DNA from: Furcasterigmium furcatum | Taxonomy: Eukaryota; Ascomycota; Sordariomycetes; Glomerellales; Plectosphaerellaceae | Assembly (NCBI GenBank): GCA_001599815.1 | Contig: BCIA01000004.1 | Location: 4,986,082 to 5,050,081 of the forward strand | DNA length: 64,000 nt | Direction: 5' to 3' | Part shown: piece by piece, positions 11,152-23,485 of the stretch | How the letters are laid out: every line of letters begins with the position of its first letter | Position numbering within the stretch: the first letter of the stretch is position 1 | Program-made: the position numbers and the translations under genes | The notes under the pieces: generated by a model | What the model was told of the DNA's origin: nothing | The model's input: only the letters and a program-made list of their open reading frames with translations | The model's database searches: none

Positions 11152-12236
11152 GGCGGGCAGGGGGTGATGTCACGAGGTCGGTTGATAGGAGAGCCTCAGG
11201 ATGCAGATCTCTGCGGCACGGCGGACGAGGAGGGGGAGGGTTATATACTCGCCGCGAGGTAGTATCACCCAGACCGGCGGGTCGGGCTGGCAAACACCAT
11301 GGTTCGCTCGGGGGCCGGCATGGCCACGCTTCACAGACGAGCCCCATGACTTACACGCGAAGGATCAGCAAGCAAGTGAGGGGTCAAGCTCGTCTTCGTT
11401 CGGCCAAGGCACCAGAGGCCAGGACCGTTCAGGCTATCGAAAGACGATACAAGAGGAAGCTGGCCTGCGCTGCATCAATACGTCAAGGTCAAGGTCCAGG
11501 GGACGCACAACGACCCCTCAGTCAACGTGTAAGCCCGCTTCCTGGCCCAGGACAGGCAGTCGACTCTGCATAATCAGCACGTCAACTCCCCCGGCCAAGC
11601 TCCCGATCCCTCCAAAGAGGAAGCTCGATACCCCCGGGCCAAAGCTGCGCGAGGTAGCCCGCCTGCCTGTATTGCAACGTCGACCTTGGAGAATCGTCAA
11701 CATCCGGCGGGGGTCGTACTGCTAAGGCCGGTCGGGAGGCACGCGCGTAACCGCATGCAGCAGGTGGCCAGCACCGTTGACGACTTGGCGGGCCGTGGCC
11801 GATCAGAGATCCCCGCCCTTCCATCGCATCGGCTCATCCTCCGCCCGGCCATCCTTATCGTTGCCGATGCGCGAAACGGTCGCGACCCGCCCGCCCAGCA
11901 AAGAAGCTCGTGGATCCTCCGGAGGTGGTCTAAAAGGAGGGGAAGAAGAGAGATAGATCATGCCATTCCAGGGGCAGATTCGTCAGAAAAGAATTCGTAT
12001 TCACGCCGTCCAAACGGGGCCAGCCTAGAGAGAATACAGACAAAACTCCAATATCCATGCTAAGAGTGAGTGATAGACACTATGCGATTATGCGGACCTG
12101 TAATGCTGCCGAGCTTCTCGCCTGAGAGCTGCGGTCGACCGGGTCTCCCTCTTTCCACCTGCCAATACCATCGAATCCGTTCAGCGTCTCGTGCTTCTTC
12201 TGCTCCGTAAGCGAGACTTCACCTACGCACCGGCCA
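11152..12236. other. Intergenic region, carboxypeptidase upstream
   Basis: This holds the promoter of the carboxypeptidase and the 3' flank of the VNX1-type antiporter (-). No coding sequence could be supported and no repeat was noticed apart from the TATA box. Confidence 0.55.
11241..11247 (-). promoter_or_regulatory. TATA box of carboxypeptidase gene
   Basis: Read on the minus strand this is TATATAA, about 90 bases upstream of the carboxypeptidase ATG at 11151, the usual distance for a short leader. It supports the start chosen for that gene. Confidence 0.6.
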
Positions 12237-15200
12237 TCAAGCATTCAAGACCGCACCGTTCATGCTCCGCCCAATCGTCTTGTAGCTCCTGTACACACCG
12301 TCGTTGCCCATGACGTCGAAACGCTCGTCGCCCATGGCGTCCTGGGAGTATCCCGAAAGGTAGTATCCCATGATAACGACAAGGTACGCGAGCACGAGGA
12401 TGCTGCCCTTGAAGTAGTTGCTCTTCCCCTCGCCGTACATGTAGCTGAGGAGGAACACGCAGAGGATGACGAGCACCATGTCCCACTGTGGGAAGAGCAG
12501 GGCGAATGTGTACTTTTCAATCTCGTTGTCCCCCGTGAGATTCATTGGGTAGAGAGCCGAGAAGAGGACAAGCGCGGGGATCTGTAGCAGACACACTTGC
12601 AGGGCGTAAGCGGAACCAATCTCCATTGATAAGGCAATGTTTCCGTTCATGGCGAAGGAAATAGCGTTCTAGTAGACAATGTCAGCGGCAGCACTAGGCG
12701 AGGGCGGGAAGCATCACATACCAAGAATTCAGTGGTGTTGGGCACGAGTGCGAAGAGGGTGATACCGAGGAACTTTTCGTCAACGGAGAAACCCTCCAGA
12801 ACGACATCGACAGTGTCGACGAGGATCTCTGCGATAATGGCGTAGAGGACAGTGGCACCCAGCAAAATAACGGCACTCTTCGTGCGGCCCCAGTTGGGTG
12901 CATCGTGACCGCCGTGGCCGCCAGCATGGGCTGCGGCAACAGGGTCTTCCAGCTCTGGGTAAGCGGCAGACCGCTGGGGAGCCGAGCGGGGCGCCTGGTT
13001 CGTCGAACCGCCCGCGGTAACATGCGCTGCTGAGGTCCTGCGAGGCAGACGGACATCTCTCGCGGCGTAGGTTGCTGCCGTGGCCGCAATTTCCGCCACT
13101 TCACGAATCAGGGTGTGGTTGTCGGCTTCGGAGAGGCCAGGCAGCTGCATGCCTGATCTGACCGATTCTCCGCCCTTGGGCGGGACCTGATGAGGTGTGG
13201 CCGCTGCACCATTGTTTGAGGAAGACGTGACAGTCGAGCCTTGTCGGGTCATATCTTGATGGCCGACCTGCTTCAAGGACTGCCCGAGGATGCGCTTGTA
13301 GAGGTGTGACTCGCGAATGTCGGCCGATGCACCCGTTGTCTCGGCAAATGAGTGGCCACCCGAGGGTCGCGCGGAGGACTGCGAGGGGTGTTCGTCCTGC
13401 CTCTTCTCGTCGACGTCGGCATTCCAGATGACAGCGGCGTGCGTGCGAAGGGTGAACCACAGGCCGACAATGTACGACAGGAAGAGGAGACAGGCGCAAA
13501 AGTAGCAGAAAGGCCGCACAGCCTCATTGTAGAACCGATCATTAAGCGTAGGCGTTTGGGAGAAGTAGCATCTTCGGCAGTCTCGGCTGTCGCCGCCGCC
13601 CAGTCCAGGTTTGGTGAGGTGGCCGTGGTTGTAGTCCGAGCAGTCGAGACAGTTCAGCTCATGGGTGCCGTAAATCTGGTAGAACAGAGTCGGGCCAAAG
13701 GCGCCAATGACGGCAAAGAGGAGCATGGTTGAGGTGACGCCGGCCGACCTGGCGTTGAAGCGCTGGGTCTTACGCTTGATGGCACCGAAGCACATGGACA
13801 GGCCAGGCAGGAACAGAATACCAGCGAAGATGCTGCCGACGATGGAGCCTTCGACAAGGGCACCCTTGCCATTCTTGAGCGCAACACAGTACAGGAAGAC
13901 CTCGACGACGGTGGAGAAGAAGGCGTTCACAGCAGCGCCGAGACCCATGGAAGACTGGGCGGAAATGGAGGCGACGGCCTGGCCAATGAAGTATGCCAGC
14001 GGAATGATGGACAAGAGGCCGGCAATGAAGAGGAACCCGGGCGTGGTGAAGAAGCTTTCGATGTGCAGGACGTGGTCAAGGACAAGCCAGTCGAAGATGA
14101 CGAAGCCGACGACGCCCATGAGGTTGATGAGGAAGATGTTGGTTCCGTCGATGGTGTACTTCCAGTACCTGGACCCGACGGCTCTGTAGGTGCACAGCAG
14201 GATGGACGAGTTGTGGCCGTTGGACAGGCGCACATCGTTGAAATCGGAGTCGAAGGACAGGGCGAGCGGGTGGCGCCTGAGGTGGTCGAAGAGAAGCATT
14301 GTGACCTTGCCCATGGGGATTGTGAAGACGAGGAACCAGCAGATGAGCGAGACGAGCATGAGGGAGGGCGAGAGCAGGACATAGAAGAACGAGAAGAAGA
14401 TGACACGGCCGATGTTCCACTGGCCACGGCCAAACAGGCGTCTCTTCATCCTCGGGCTGATGTCGCTGTGCTCGCCACGTCTGGCCCTGCCAAGCAGGCT
14501 GTCCGTCTCGTCTGGTTCGGAGTCGATGCTCCTCCTCGACCGGCCGACGATGGAGCGGTTGCGATCGGGTCCGAAGAATAGGCGGCCATACTCGAGATCA
14601 CCACTCTGCCACTGCTCGTACTCGGAGATGCTGCGGCCTTCGCCCTGGTCTTCGTCCAGGTATGCCTCGTCCTGCTCCAGCCGGACGAACTTGCCGAAAG
14701 GGTAGAATAGGTAGCCAGCAAGGCCCCATAGAACCCGCCCGTACTCGCGGCCGCTCGGCGTGGCGGCGAAGAAGAGGCAGACCAAGGCGCCCAAGGCGGC
14801 AAAGGTGGCCATCCACCAGCCAAAGATCAGGGTCCAGAGAAGGTTGAAAAACAGCAGCCACCTGCTCACTTTGCCTCCAGGGGTCGAGTGGATGTCGCCC
14901 TCGGCCGTTTTTTGCACGGAACGGTCTTTTTTGTATAGCGCAGGCTTCCACAGCCTGATACCAAAGGGATGTGTCTCGTTGATGGCCTGCTGCCTGTCCT
15001 TGAGGGTGAAGCTCTCGGCGTCGCTGACATCGCCGTCCGAGTGGCACTCGATATCGTCCTCGTCATGTTCGGAGTGCTCGCTGTGTTGGTCCTCGGGTTC
15101 TGGTTCGTCGACCTCCTCCGGTCGGGGGGTCTCTAGTCTATCGTCATCGGGTTCGCTTCGGGAAGAGTGTACTCTGGAGAGGGTGTTGGAGGGTTGCGGC

Positions 15201-15982
15201 CTTCTGCGGGTGCCGTAGCCCGATTGCTGCTGCTGCTGCTGCGTCGGCGGCTGCTGTGGCTGTTGCTGGTGATGTTCGCGATGTCGCTCAGCAGCATCGG
15301 CCTCGACCTCGGTGATGTCATCTTCAGTCGAGAAGACCTCACCCTTGTGGGGGGCGGCCGGGTTGGTTGTTCGTCGAGGCATCGCGGGCCTTCGCGTCCG
15401 GGCTCTGGAGGAGCGTTCGGGTGCCAGCCGTGGCGAGCGCGCCGAATGTGTGGCGCGCGAGTGGGAACGGTCGTGAGCCGACGATGGCTCTCCGAGATAC
15501 TGGGAACTCGACGGCTGACTTTGGATGGAGCCTGGATGAAAAGAAAAAGAAGGATTGATGTCAGTCGGTGGCCATGTTTTTGTTGTGCAAGCAACAGCGT
15601 TGCGTGGGAGGGTAGCAGGGGGGATGATGATTGCGTAGGAGCTGATAGGAAGCTCCCGCTACCAGTGGTCCCAAGATGGAGCACCGGGCTTGGCTAGGCT
15701 AGGCGGCTGGTGACCACAAGCCGGCCGGGTGGTGTGGTGTGATGTCCAGCGGGAAGTGGGTGGTAGGGATCAAAGCTGAAGACTTGAGAGAAACTTACCG
15801 TAGCCTCCCTCGGGACGTCTTCTCACCGTGTCAGTCGACTGGAACGACTGGAAGCTTTCGGACAGGCGGTCGTCGTGGCCGGCGGCGTACGACTCGTGTC
15901 TTGTCGAGCGTCTTGTGTCGGTCGGTGAGGGATTGGCAGATTCGCGCTGCCCTGCACCGCTGGGACTTTGCGAAGGATCCAT
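12237..15982 (-). CDS. vnx1: Vacuolar cation/H+ antiporter, VNX1 type
   Basis: Polytopic CaCA-superfamily exchanger of about 1141 residues, expected in the vacuolar membrane, where it swaps protons for Na+/K+ (and possibly Ca2+). Exons are 15799-15982, 12722-15531 and 12237-12668; all junction phases agree. The first ~250 residues are a hydrophilic, Ser/Gln-rich tail with a polyglutamine run. They are followed by the NETHPFGIRLWKPALYKK block typical of the fungal VNX1 family and a cluster of helices. The exchanger repeats are recognisable: GLGAAVNAFFSTVVEVFLY for the first, and LVPNTTEFLNAISFAMNGN for the second, which spans the last intron. The start at 15982 is the first ATG in frame; upstream in-frame codons lack an ATG. 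Typical Vcx1 proteins are only ~400 residues, so the long N-terminus separates this from them. Confidence 0.92.
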
Positions 15983-17471
15983 GTTGGAGGTTGTGCCCGG
16001 GATCCACGGGATGGTGTCGCGTTGGATGAATGGATGCAATGTGCGATATGACAGCTCGAGAAAGGCGATTACTGTGCTGTCGGAGACGCCGCGCTCGAAC
16101 GGTCAGCAGTACTTGTTGTCGCGGTGCGCACAAGCATGGCCGTGCTGGTGTGTCGAGTCGGCGCAATGTTTGAACAGTTGCCGAGACCCCTCGTCGGTGC
16201 GTGGGACAGGGCGCTAGTCGAGAACAGATGATGCGAGAGAGGCGACAGGTATTATTCGTATTACTCTGGTAGGTACTGCAGTATGGAGGAGCAAGAACAA
16301 GACCGGGAGGTGGGAGAGAGGAGAGATGCGACGGCGACGGAAGAAGTCAGATTTCTAATAAGCAGGTAAACATGGAGATGGAAAGCACGGAACACATCTG
16401 TGGAGGCCCGGACGAACTCGCAGGGAAAGAGCAAGGGTCATGAGAATGGCAAGGTCATGCCTGTCTTTCCTGCCTAATACAAGTTCAATAGCGGCCGAGA
16501 TTGGGCTCGCGCATTACTTGTAACATCTTTAGGTCATCTTTTTCCCTAAAAAGAGATGAACCTCTCAGACCCGCCCGAGATCACCATCAACCGCGCTTTC
16601 CGTGCCCAAGGCGTCTGTCTTTTCTCCTGATCCGGGAGTCGAAGTAAACACAAGATCATCACACACACACTCGACAAGAAAATCGTCGCACCGAGAACGA
16701 GAGTCGAGTCAGCGGGCAAGCCACAATCCTCGGCAAATCCTCTCCTTGCATTCCACCCTCTTCCCTTCCCCAGACTCTCGTATCAACAGAGACACCCGCA
16801 GAGACAGACGAACCAGGCGGCAGGAGGAGAAAAGTCCGGGCGGGCATGCAGCCCAGACAAGACCTCCGCAAAAGGCGGATCGGTCGATGGTCGATGCACG
16901 AAGCAGGGCACTGCCGGTGTCTCGGTCCAGCAACACTTCTTCGTTCCGGCGGTCTCTCCCTCTCTCTTGCGTGACCACCCGCCCAGCCCGTGACGAGTCG
17001 CACTCTGCATCTCACCTCTGGTCATCTGCACTCCAAACGGCACGCCGTGTTTGGCATTCCCGGTCGAAAAGGCGGGCAGACACGCAACCAAACGACCCCT
17101 CCAAGACCCCCAAGCTCCGCCAGATCCGTCACCCGAGTCAATCTCCATCGCCATTGGCGTTGACGATCCGCCGGATACGCATCTGCCCGCTCTTTCTCCA
17201 GACTTAGCGGCTTAGGTTGCGCGATTGCCCGCAGACCGACATATGCCAGGCTTAGCGCATTTGCGCTTCGGGGGACGAGGACGCCAAAAGGAGTAACTCT
17301 CAAAGGCGTTACGACTTCCAGAGCATGTGCTTCGATGCGCCCTGATCCTTGGTTGGGTTGAAGGATAAGGTTTCGGCGGACGGGCAGGTACTGTTGAACT
17401 TCGGACGCTCAAAACTCGCAGGAATTTTTATTGCCCATGCCCTCGGCCTGACCACACAGCACCTAGCAGTC
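15983..17471. other. Divergent intergenic region
   Basis: Shared upstream region of the VNX1-type antiporter (-) and the Nudix hydrolase (+). A 201-residue open frame at 16602-17207 (+) begins at GTG, is low-complexity and Arg/Ser-rich, and looks spurious. A short CA run lies at 16661-16670. No gene was called. Confidence 0.5.
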
Positions 17472-18002
17472 ATGGAATATCTCGCTTTGACAAGGCATGA
17501 GGCCAAATCGCGTATCGAATCGGCAGATCCTTCACCGGTCGACAAGATTACTGTAGCTGCTGCCATCATGAGAGACACTGGTACAGGCGGACAAATCCTC
17601 CTCCTCAAGCGAAATCCTGATGAGGAATATCTCCCCAACGTCTTCGAGATGCCGGGGGGCAAGGTCGACGATACCGACAAGACCATCCGAGAAGCTGTCG
17701 TCAGAGAAGGAGCAGAAGAGACTCAGCTTGTGGTATCAAGCATCGTGTCTGCCCTTCCTATCATTAGATACACGACGGAGAAGGTGAAGACCCGGAACAG
17801 CACGGGCCAAAGTTACCTTGTGGTACGCCACGCAATCCAGCTCAGCTATGCCGTTACCGTTGAAGGAGACAGCCCCAACTTCAGAGTGAACGAGTTGGAA
17901 CATTCTACGGGGATTTGGGCCGACGAGGAGATGGTTGGAGACATCCCGATCACCGCGGAGATGAAGTCGCTCGTCCTGGCCGCCCTAGAGACGTCCAAGT
18001 AA
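17472..18002 (+). CDS. Nudix hydrolase
   Basis: Single-exon Nudix-fold pyrophosphohydrolase of 176 residues; such enzymes cleave nucleoside diphosphates linked to another group. The Nudix box is GGKVDDTDKTIREAVVREGA followed by EETQL. The catalytic REGAEE core that binds Mg2+ is intact, but the spacing after the first Gly is one residue longer than the consensus, and the late Gly is replaced by Gln. The strand before it (ILLLKRNPDEEYLPNVFEMP) is typical. There is no targeting signal. The ORF extends upstream to about 17349 but without an ATG, so the first ATG at 17472 was chosen. The substrate cannot be inferred. Confidence 0.85.
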   Translation: MEYLALTRHEAKSRIESADPSPVDKITVAAAIMRDTGTGGQILLLKRNPDEEYLPNVFEMPGGKVDDTDKTIREAVVREGAEETQLVVSSIVSALPIIRYTTEKVKTRNSTGQSYLVVRHAIQLSYAVTVEGDSPNFRVNELEHSTGIWADEEMVGDIPITAEMKSLVLAALETSK

Positions 18003-18620
18003 GGAGGCATTTAATTCTGTCATCACTAATAACCGCAAGTTGAAATAGCGGTGAAACAAGCCATATCATTCTTGTCGAGTTGATGCTGTTGGTGAGGTAC
18101 CTAGAGATGCCATACATGACGGCGGGAGCTCACGGCATCCCTCCCCCACGCGAACCACAAACTTCCATATTCCAGCTTTCCCCAACTTGTCCCCGACGTC
18201 ACCCTGCATTCTGCCTGCAGCTCTTCCCGGCGTCCTGCTCAACAAGGGAAGGCGGTCAGAGCGGGCCGCAGAAGCTTGGGCCAAGTGCTCCAAGTGGGGA
18301 GCGTACGACCGGCGTGGGAACAATCTAGACCCCGAGTCTACCAGAAGCACGTGACCTTGCAGTGGAACGCGTCGCTGATGGTTTGCCTGGCCTTTGATCC
18401 ACCTGCTGCTTGGAGATGCGCCTTGTGCTGAAGCAACTGCCAGCCTTGCCATCACCACACCACACCAACGACTACCACTCCATCACACCCCTACCTCCCA
18501 CCATCCTCGACCACACTACCTCCTTTTGATTTCTTAGAGCGCCCGCCGATTCAAATCCCGACCCTTACAAACGAGCGACAACAAAACCCGCCCGTCCGTC
18601 ACCACGGACAATCCGTCACA
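18003..18620. other. Intergenic region, Rpt6 promoter
   Basis: 3' flank of the Nudix gene and promoter/leader of Rpt6. The last ~150 bases are pyrimidine- and A-rich (CACCACACCACACC-like), typical of a strongly expressed housekeeping leader. There is no recognisable proteasome control element such as GGTGGCAAA, and no gene. Confidence 0.5.
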
Positions 18621-19854
18621 ATGGCGCTCGACAGCTACTACCAGAACAAGATCGAGGGGATGAAGCTCGAGATCCTCAAGGGTCAAGCAGTTCTCCGCCG
18701 TCTCGAAGCACAGAGGAACGACTACAACTCCCGGGTGCGGTTACTGCGGGAGGAGCTCGGCCTGCTGCAACAGCCGGGATCGTACGTGGGAGAGGTTGTC
18801 AAGGTGATGGGAACGAAGAAGGTCCTCGTCAAGGTGCATCCGGAAGGCAAATACGGTGGGTGGCCCCCTCGACATTCGTGCTCCGTCTCCCGTCGCGCGC
18901 GCTGACTCCCCGTGCCCAGTGGTCGACATCTCCGATAACGTAGACGTCTCCAAACTCACCGTCGGCAAGCGGGTGACGCTCCTCTCCGACTCGTACAAGC
19001 TCGAAAAGATGCTGCCCTCCTCCGTCGACCCCCTCGTCTCCCTCATGATGGTCGAAAAGGTCCCCGACAGCACATACGACATGATCGGCGGCCTCGACCA
19101 GCAGATCAAGGAAATCAAGGAGGTCATCGAGCTCGGCCTCAAGCACCCCGAGCTCTTCGAGTCCCTCGGCATCGCCCAGCCCAAGGGCGTCCTCCTCTAC
19201 GGCCCGCCCGGAACCGGAAAGACCCTCCTCGCCCGCGCCGTCGCCCACCACACCGACTGCAAGTTCATCCGCGTCTCCGGCTCCGAGCTCGTCCAGAAGT
19301 ACATCGGCGAGGGCTCCCGCATGGTCCGCGAGCTCTTCGTCATGGCCCGCGAGCACGCCCCCTCCATCATCTTCATGGACGAGATCGACTCCATCGGCTC
19401 CTCCCGCGTCGAGGGCTCCTCCGGCGGCGACTCCGAGGTCCAGCGCACCATGCTCGAGCTCCTCAACCAGCTCGACGGCTTCGAGCCCACCAAGAACATC
19501 AAGATCATCATGGCCACCAACCGCCTCGACATCCTCGACCCCGCCCTCCTCCGCCCCGGCCGCATCGACCGCAAGATCGAGTTCCCCCCGCCCTCCGTCG
19601 AGGCCCGCGCCGACATCCTGAGGATCCACTCCCGCAAGATGAACCTCACCCGCGGCATCAACCTCACCAAGATCGCCGAGAAGATGAACGGCTGCTCCGG
19701 CGCCGAGCTCAAGGGCGTCTGCACCGAGGCCGGCATGTACGCCCTCCGCGAGCGCCGCGTCCACGTCACCCAGGAGGACTTTGAGCTCGCCACCGCCAAG
19801 ATCCTCAACAAGCACGACGACAAGGAGGTGTCTCTCGGCAAGCTGTGGAAGTAG
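18621..19854 (+). CDS. rpt6: 26S proteasome regulatory ATPase Rpt6
   Basis: AAA+ ATPase subunit of the 19S proteasome base, which unfolds ubiquitinated substrates and feeds them into the 20S core. Exons 18621-18855 and 18920-19854 give 389 residues, the normal family length. An N-terminal coiled coil (about residues 10-50) is followed by an OB-like domain. The ATPase domain has Walker A GPPGTGKT, Walker B IIFMDEIDS, the arginine-finger region LLRPGRIDRKIEF and the AAA small domain. The protein ends SLGKLWK; a C-terminal hydrophobic-Tyr-X motif is absent, as in other Rpt6 proteins. The single 64-bp intron interrupts the VVD codons after residue 78. Codon use is the most biased in the window (almost all C/G at third positions), which fits high expression. 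Confidence 0.98.
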
Positions 19855-20497
19855 GCGGCGCGGGGACAGGTTGTGGGCTACTGGCTTGGGGGACGGGAAG
19901 AATGGATTATGGCGCTCGACGCTTCTGCGCTATCTGGGCGTTGCACCACACTTGCGCCGGGACGGATGGTGCCAGCGCGCTGTATGGTTAGGATGTACCA
20001 ACAAATAGAGAAAGCATGGACATGGCTTGACGTGAGTTGATACAGATTCGAGTGAGACCAAGCTGCATACGGCGCGGTAGTGATCGAAATGTGCGGCCCA
20101 TGCGACATGCGAGGCAACCATGCTCTGGCATCACTGAGTGACTACTCACAAGCTGGTCAGGGAGAGACACATCGCTCGACGGAGACAGTAACCTGAAGAC
20201 GCTTTATCATTCATTCGACCCCTCTCCCGAGAGGAGGGACGCAGCGCCTCGTAACGTAAACCGACGCCCCAGCCATCCAGGTCAGAGCGTACCTAGCAGT
20301 GTGTATATATATGCTCCTCTTGAAAATACCCCAAACGCCGTACCCAATGCACTCATACCTTCATCACCGCCCACATGTGGCGAAGAGTGTATCCTCTCGA
20401 ATCACGAAGAACCCACAGAAACGCCGGTCGTCACCAGGAAACCAGGAACCCCGTGCTCCCTGGAGGTATCATGTCGGACGTTACATGTTTTCCGGAT
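19855..20497. other. Convergent intergenic region
   Basis: 3' flanks of Rpt6 (+) and the tyrosine phosphatase (-). A TATATATATG run at about 20303-20312 is probably an AT-rich 3'-end signal. No gene or repeat was seen. Confidence 0.55.
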
Positions 20498-23485
20498 TCA
20501 GCTCTCCTTCCGGAACTGCAGACTGCCGCTTCGGGCCCTTCCCGTCCCCGGCACGATGGTGATGGCGCTTTTCTCTTGCAGCCGAGAGATATACTCGAGG
20601 GTCGTCTCGTAGCAGAGCACAAACTGCCGCAGGCTCTGCACCATGCTAAGTCGTTGCCCGCGGAAGTCCTCCACGGTCTTGGCGATGAGGTCGATCGTGT
20701 CATCGTCCACCCACGAGATGTCAAGGCCCAGTCCGTCCCTTGAGATTCGACGGAGCTCTGAACTCGTTCGTTGGTTCGGGAGTGCGAAGGTAAATGCCTT
20801 CTCCTGAGCAGTGTGTGGCGACACGGGCTCCTCCACCTCCCGTTCTCCGCTCATCTTGATATCTCCGTCCGAGTCGCGCTTCCTCACAGGTTTTATAAAG
20901 GTTCTCGACAGTCGCTGTCGCTTCAGCATGTCGATGACAGTATCGACGGTGCAGAAAGCGCCTGTCCGTCCACAGCCAGCCGAGCAGTGGACCAACATCG
21001 GCCTGCCGTTCGTCTCGCTTTCAGGCTCGTCGAACCATGCCATGGGCATCGTCTCTGTGTTGTTGGCGGCAATGGAAGGTGTATCGATGGGAAGCGCAGC
21101 CCGCTGCATGACATTCGCCAGCTCCACCAATGCGAGGAGATGCGACGGCTGAGCAGGGGTGCCAAAGTCGGGCCAGGAAGGGAAATGAAGATGCGTGATC
21201 TCTCGCAGAGGCGCAAATGGATGCTGGGCGTGAGCCAAGGCGAACTTGCGAATAATGACATACGGCGCCTCGCTCTGGCTGGGCATCGGCTGAGGAGTCG
21301 GGGTCGAACCCTCGAGCGTCGTGGTGGTGTTAGCACGCCTCCGGCCGAACTCGAAGCCGGAAGCAGACGAGCCCATCGACGAGGCCTGCGAACTAGACCG
21401 GTGCTTGTCGATATCCAGGGATACCTTCTTCTCGGAAAGAAGCTTAAGCTTGAGGTTCCCGAAATCCCTACCACGCCAGTACGGGTGGCACTTGAGAGTG
21501 CCGCCCTCAGATTCGGCGGTCAACATGACGATCACGCGAACATCCTGATCCCAAATGACGGACCAGAAGTCCTAGAAGAAGTTATTGTTAGCAGACAAGA
21601 ACATTGGTTTTACAATCAGACATACCTCAAAGGTCGCGGGCAAAGGACCCTGCGACGCAATGTAACGCTTGTTGCTTCCTGACGCCTTGATGTGGCTGGC
21701 GTTGACATAGTCGCATGACCCAGCCGGACGCCCCTGCAACTTGACGCGAGCATGCTCGAAGGGCAGAATATCCTTGTACCGGTTCTTGCCCCCCTTTTCC
21801 ACGCCACATAATTGCACGACGTCAGCCTTCGTGGACTTCGATCCGAGGTTGAACATGGAGTAAGCCTGTTTCATGCGCGACTGCTCCTCCTTTTCGATAT
21901 GCAAGAACCTCTCAGAGACCTGCTTGCCATGATCCCTGGACTTGGACGCGTCCCGCAACCATCGTGGTAGGGTTGGTGACTCTAGAGCAGGGGGCCGAGC
22001 GACGTCGAGTTGGCCCACGCCGTCCGCCAAATCCATGTTTTGTCGGATATTGGAGAAGAAGGGATTCGGGTTGTTGGATGCTGTGGGGAGCATCACGCCG
22101 CCCATGACGGGAGGGATGCCGATTTGACTGGCATCTCCGCCCATATTCGACAGTTGTGGGCCTCCTGACACCAGTGCAGAAGCCTTGTCGACCAGCTCTG
22201 GGCATTCGTCCTCGGCAGCTTTGAAACCTCCACGCAGGATGTAGCTCTTGCCTTTGTATCCCTCGTTGGTAAACTTCTTGATCATGTTGAGGCAGGAGAC
22301 AGCATCCCGCTTCTCGGCGGAGTGCGCATCGTACACCACCAGGTATTTCGTCGATGCCCACTTTGCGAATCGCTCCTTGTCTCCGGGAGTCTGGAAGGTC
22401 TGCTGCAGCCTTTGGAGGTTGAATGTTGCGCGCTTGAGGAGGGTGGTTGGTGTGCACAGGTTTAATGCACCCTTAATCCGCGACGACATGAACTGCTGTG
22501 ATACTCGCAGGTCGAGGAGCAAGAGGTCCGTCTCTACCTGGGCCGAGTCGGCGAGATCCTTGAGCTGAGAGGGAGATATCAGTGAGGGGCCGGATTCTGT
22601 CTTGAACGGTTCTGTTTCAGCTCTCTGTCGGGATGAGGCGGCGAGGTGCGGTGTCGGAGGGTCAATCCTGTTCTGGGGCATGGAAAGTCGCGGGTGGCGA
22701 TCCTCAACGGCCGAGAGCATAGACCGACGGTCTACAGAAGCCTCCATAGTAGTTGGCTGAGGAGACTCGAATCGCTGTGCGCCAAAGAACTGTGGCGGCT
22801 GCATCGAGGCTTCCGAGTTCCGCTTTGATTCAGCAGATACATATGCTGAGTCGTGGAGACTATCGTGTTCGGCGTCCGTACGTGTCGATGAAACCTCTTT
22901 GGTGCTTCGCTGAGGAGCGAGGTGAGAAACATGGTCACTGGCATGGGTGTTCCACCTCTGGGGACCCTTCGGCCTCGTCGTTGGGTTCGGGATCCCTGGT
23001 GAGAAGTGCGACGTGGACAAGTGGAAGCCGTCCCCTCCACGGTTCATGTCTGCCTGCCTCTTGAACGCTTCATAGTCCGAGTTTCCTTCGATGGGACCTT
23101 GCTTTGGGATGGCGGCTGTGAAGGACCTCACAGATGACGTAGGTGGACTCCAGTTTTCTCGCGGCACCGTGGACGAGTCTCGAGGGTCGACATGTTGCTC
23201 GGGGATGAGGCCAAAGTAGTTCGGGCTGGACGACCTGATCTCTGGTATCCTACCGGGGGACAGCTTTGGCTGAGGAGGATAGGCTTGGCCGACGGAATAT
23301 GGCATCATGGGTGATGCTACGGGCGTGGATGGTTTCGAGCCACGGCCGGATATTTTATTTTGCGCGCTGGAGCGCGACTGAGAGCGGCCGTGGGCAGGCC
23401 GCGGGCCGGGTGAGGGCCTTGTTGTATGTGGTGTCTTCATGGTGTAATGGACAGGAGTTCCTTGGCTCCCCCTTGATTCTGGCAT
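20498..23485 (-). CDS. Protein tyrosine phosphatase with rhodanese-like domain
   Basis: Classical tyrosine phosphatase of 977 residues, of the type (fission-yeast Pyp1/Pyp2-like) that switches off stress MAP kinases. Exons are 21626-23485 and 20498-21571. The first ~290 residues are disordered and rich in Ser, Pro and Gln. A rhodanese/CH2 domain follows at about 310-430, starting LLLLDLRVSQQFMSSRIKGA. At its catalytic loop the sequence reads VVYDAHSAEKRD, so the usual Cys is Asp and the domain is probably a docking module. The phosphatase domain covers about 540-977, with the substrate loop KNRYKDILPFEHARV, the WPDFGTP loop, the active site HCSAGCGRTG (Cys about 816) and a C-terminal QSLRQFVLCYE. 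An insert rich in Ser and Thr splits the domain before PYVIIRKF. No signal peptide. Confidence 0.93.

Noticed and set aside
15220..15275. CAG/CTG trinucleotide run as a microsatellite
   Set aside because: It lies inside the antiporter gene and encodes a polyglutamine stretch, so it is part of the coding sequence.
16602..17207. 201-codon plus-strand ORF
   Set aside because: Starts at GTG, Arg/Ser-rich with no domain, and lies in the shared promoter of two clear genes.
18540..18570. GATTCAAATCCC resembling a tRNA B box
   Set aside because: No matching A box or cloverleaf upstream; it lies in the Rpt6 leader.
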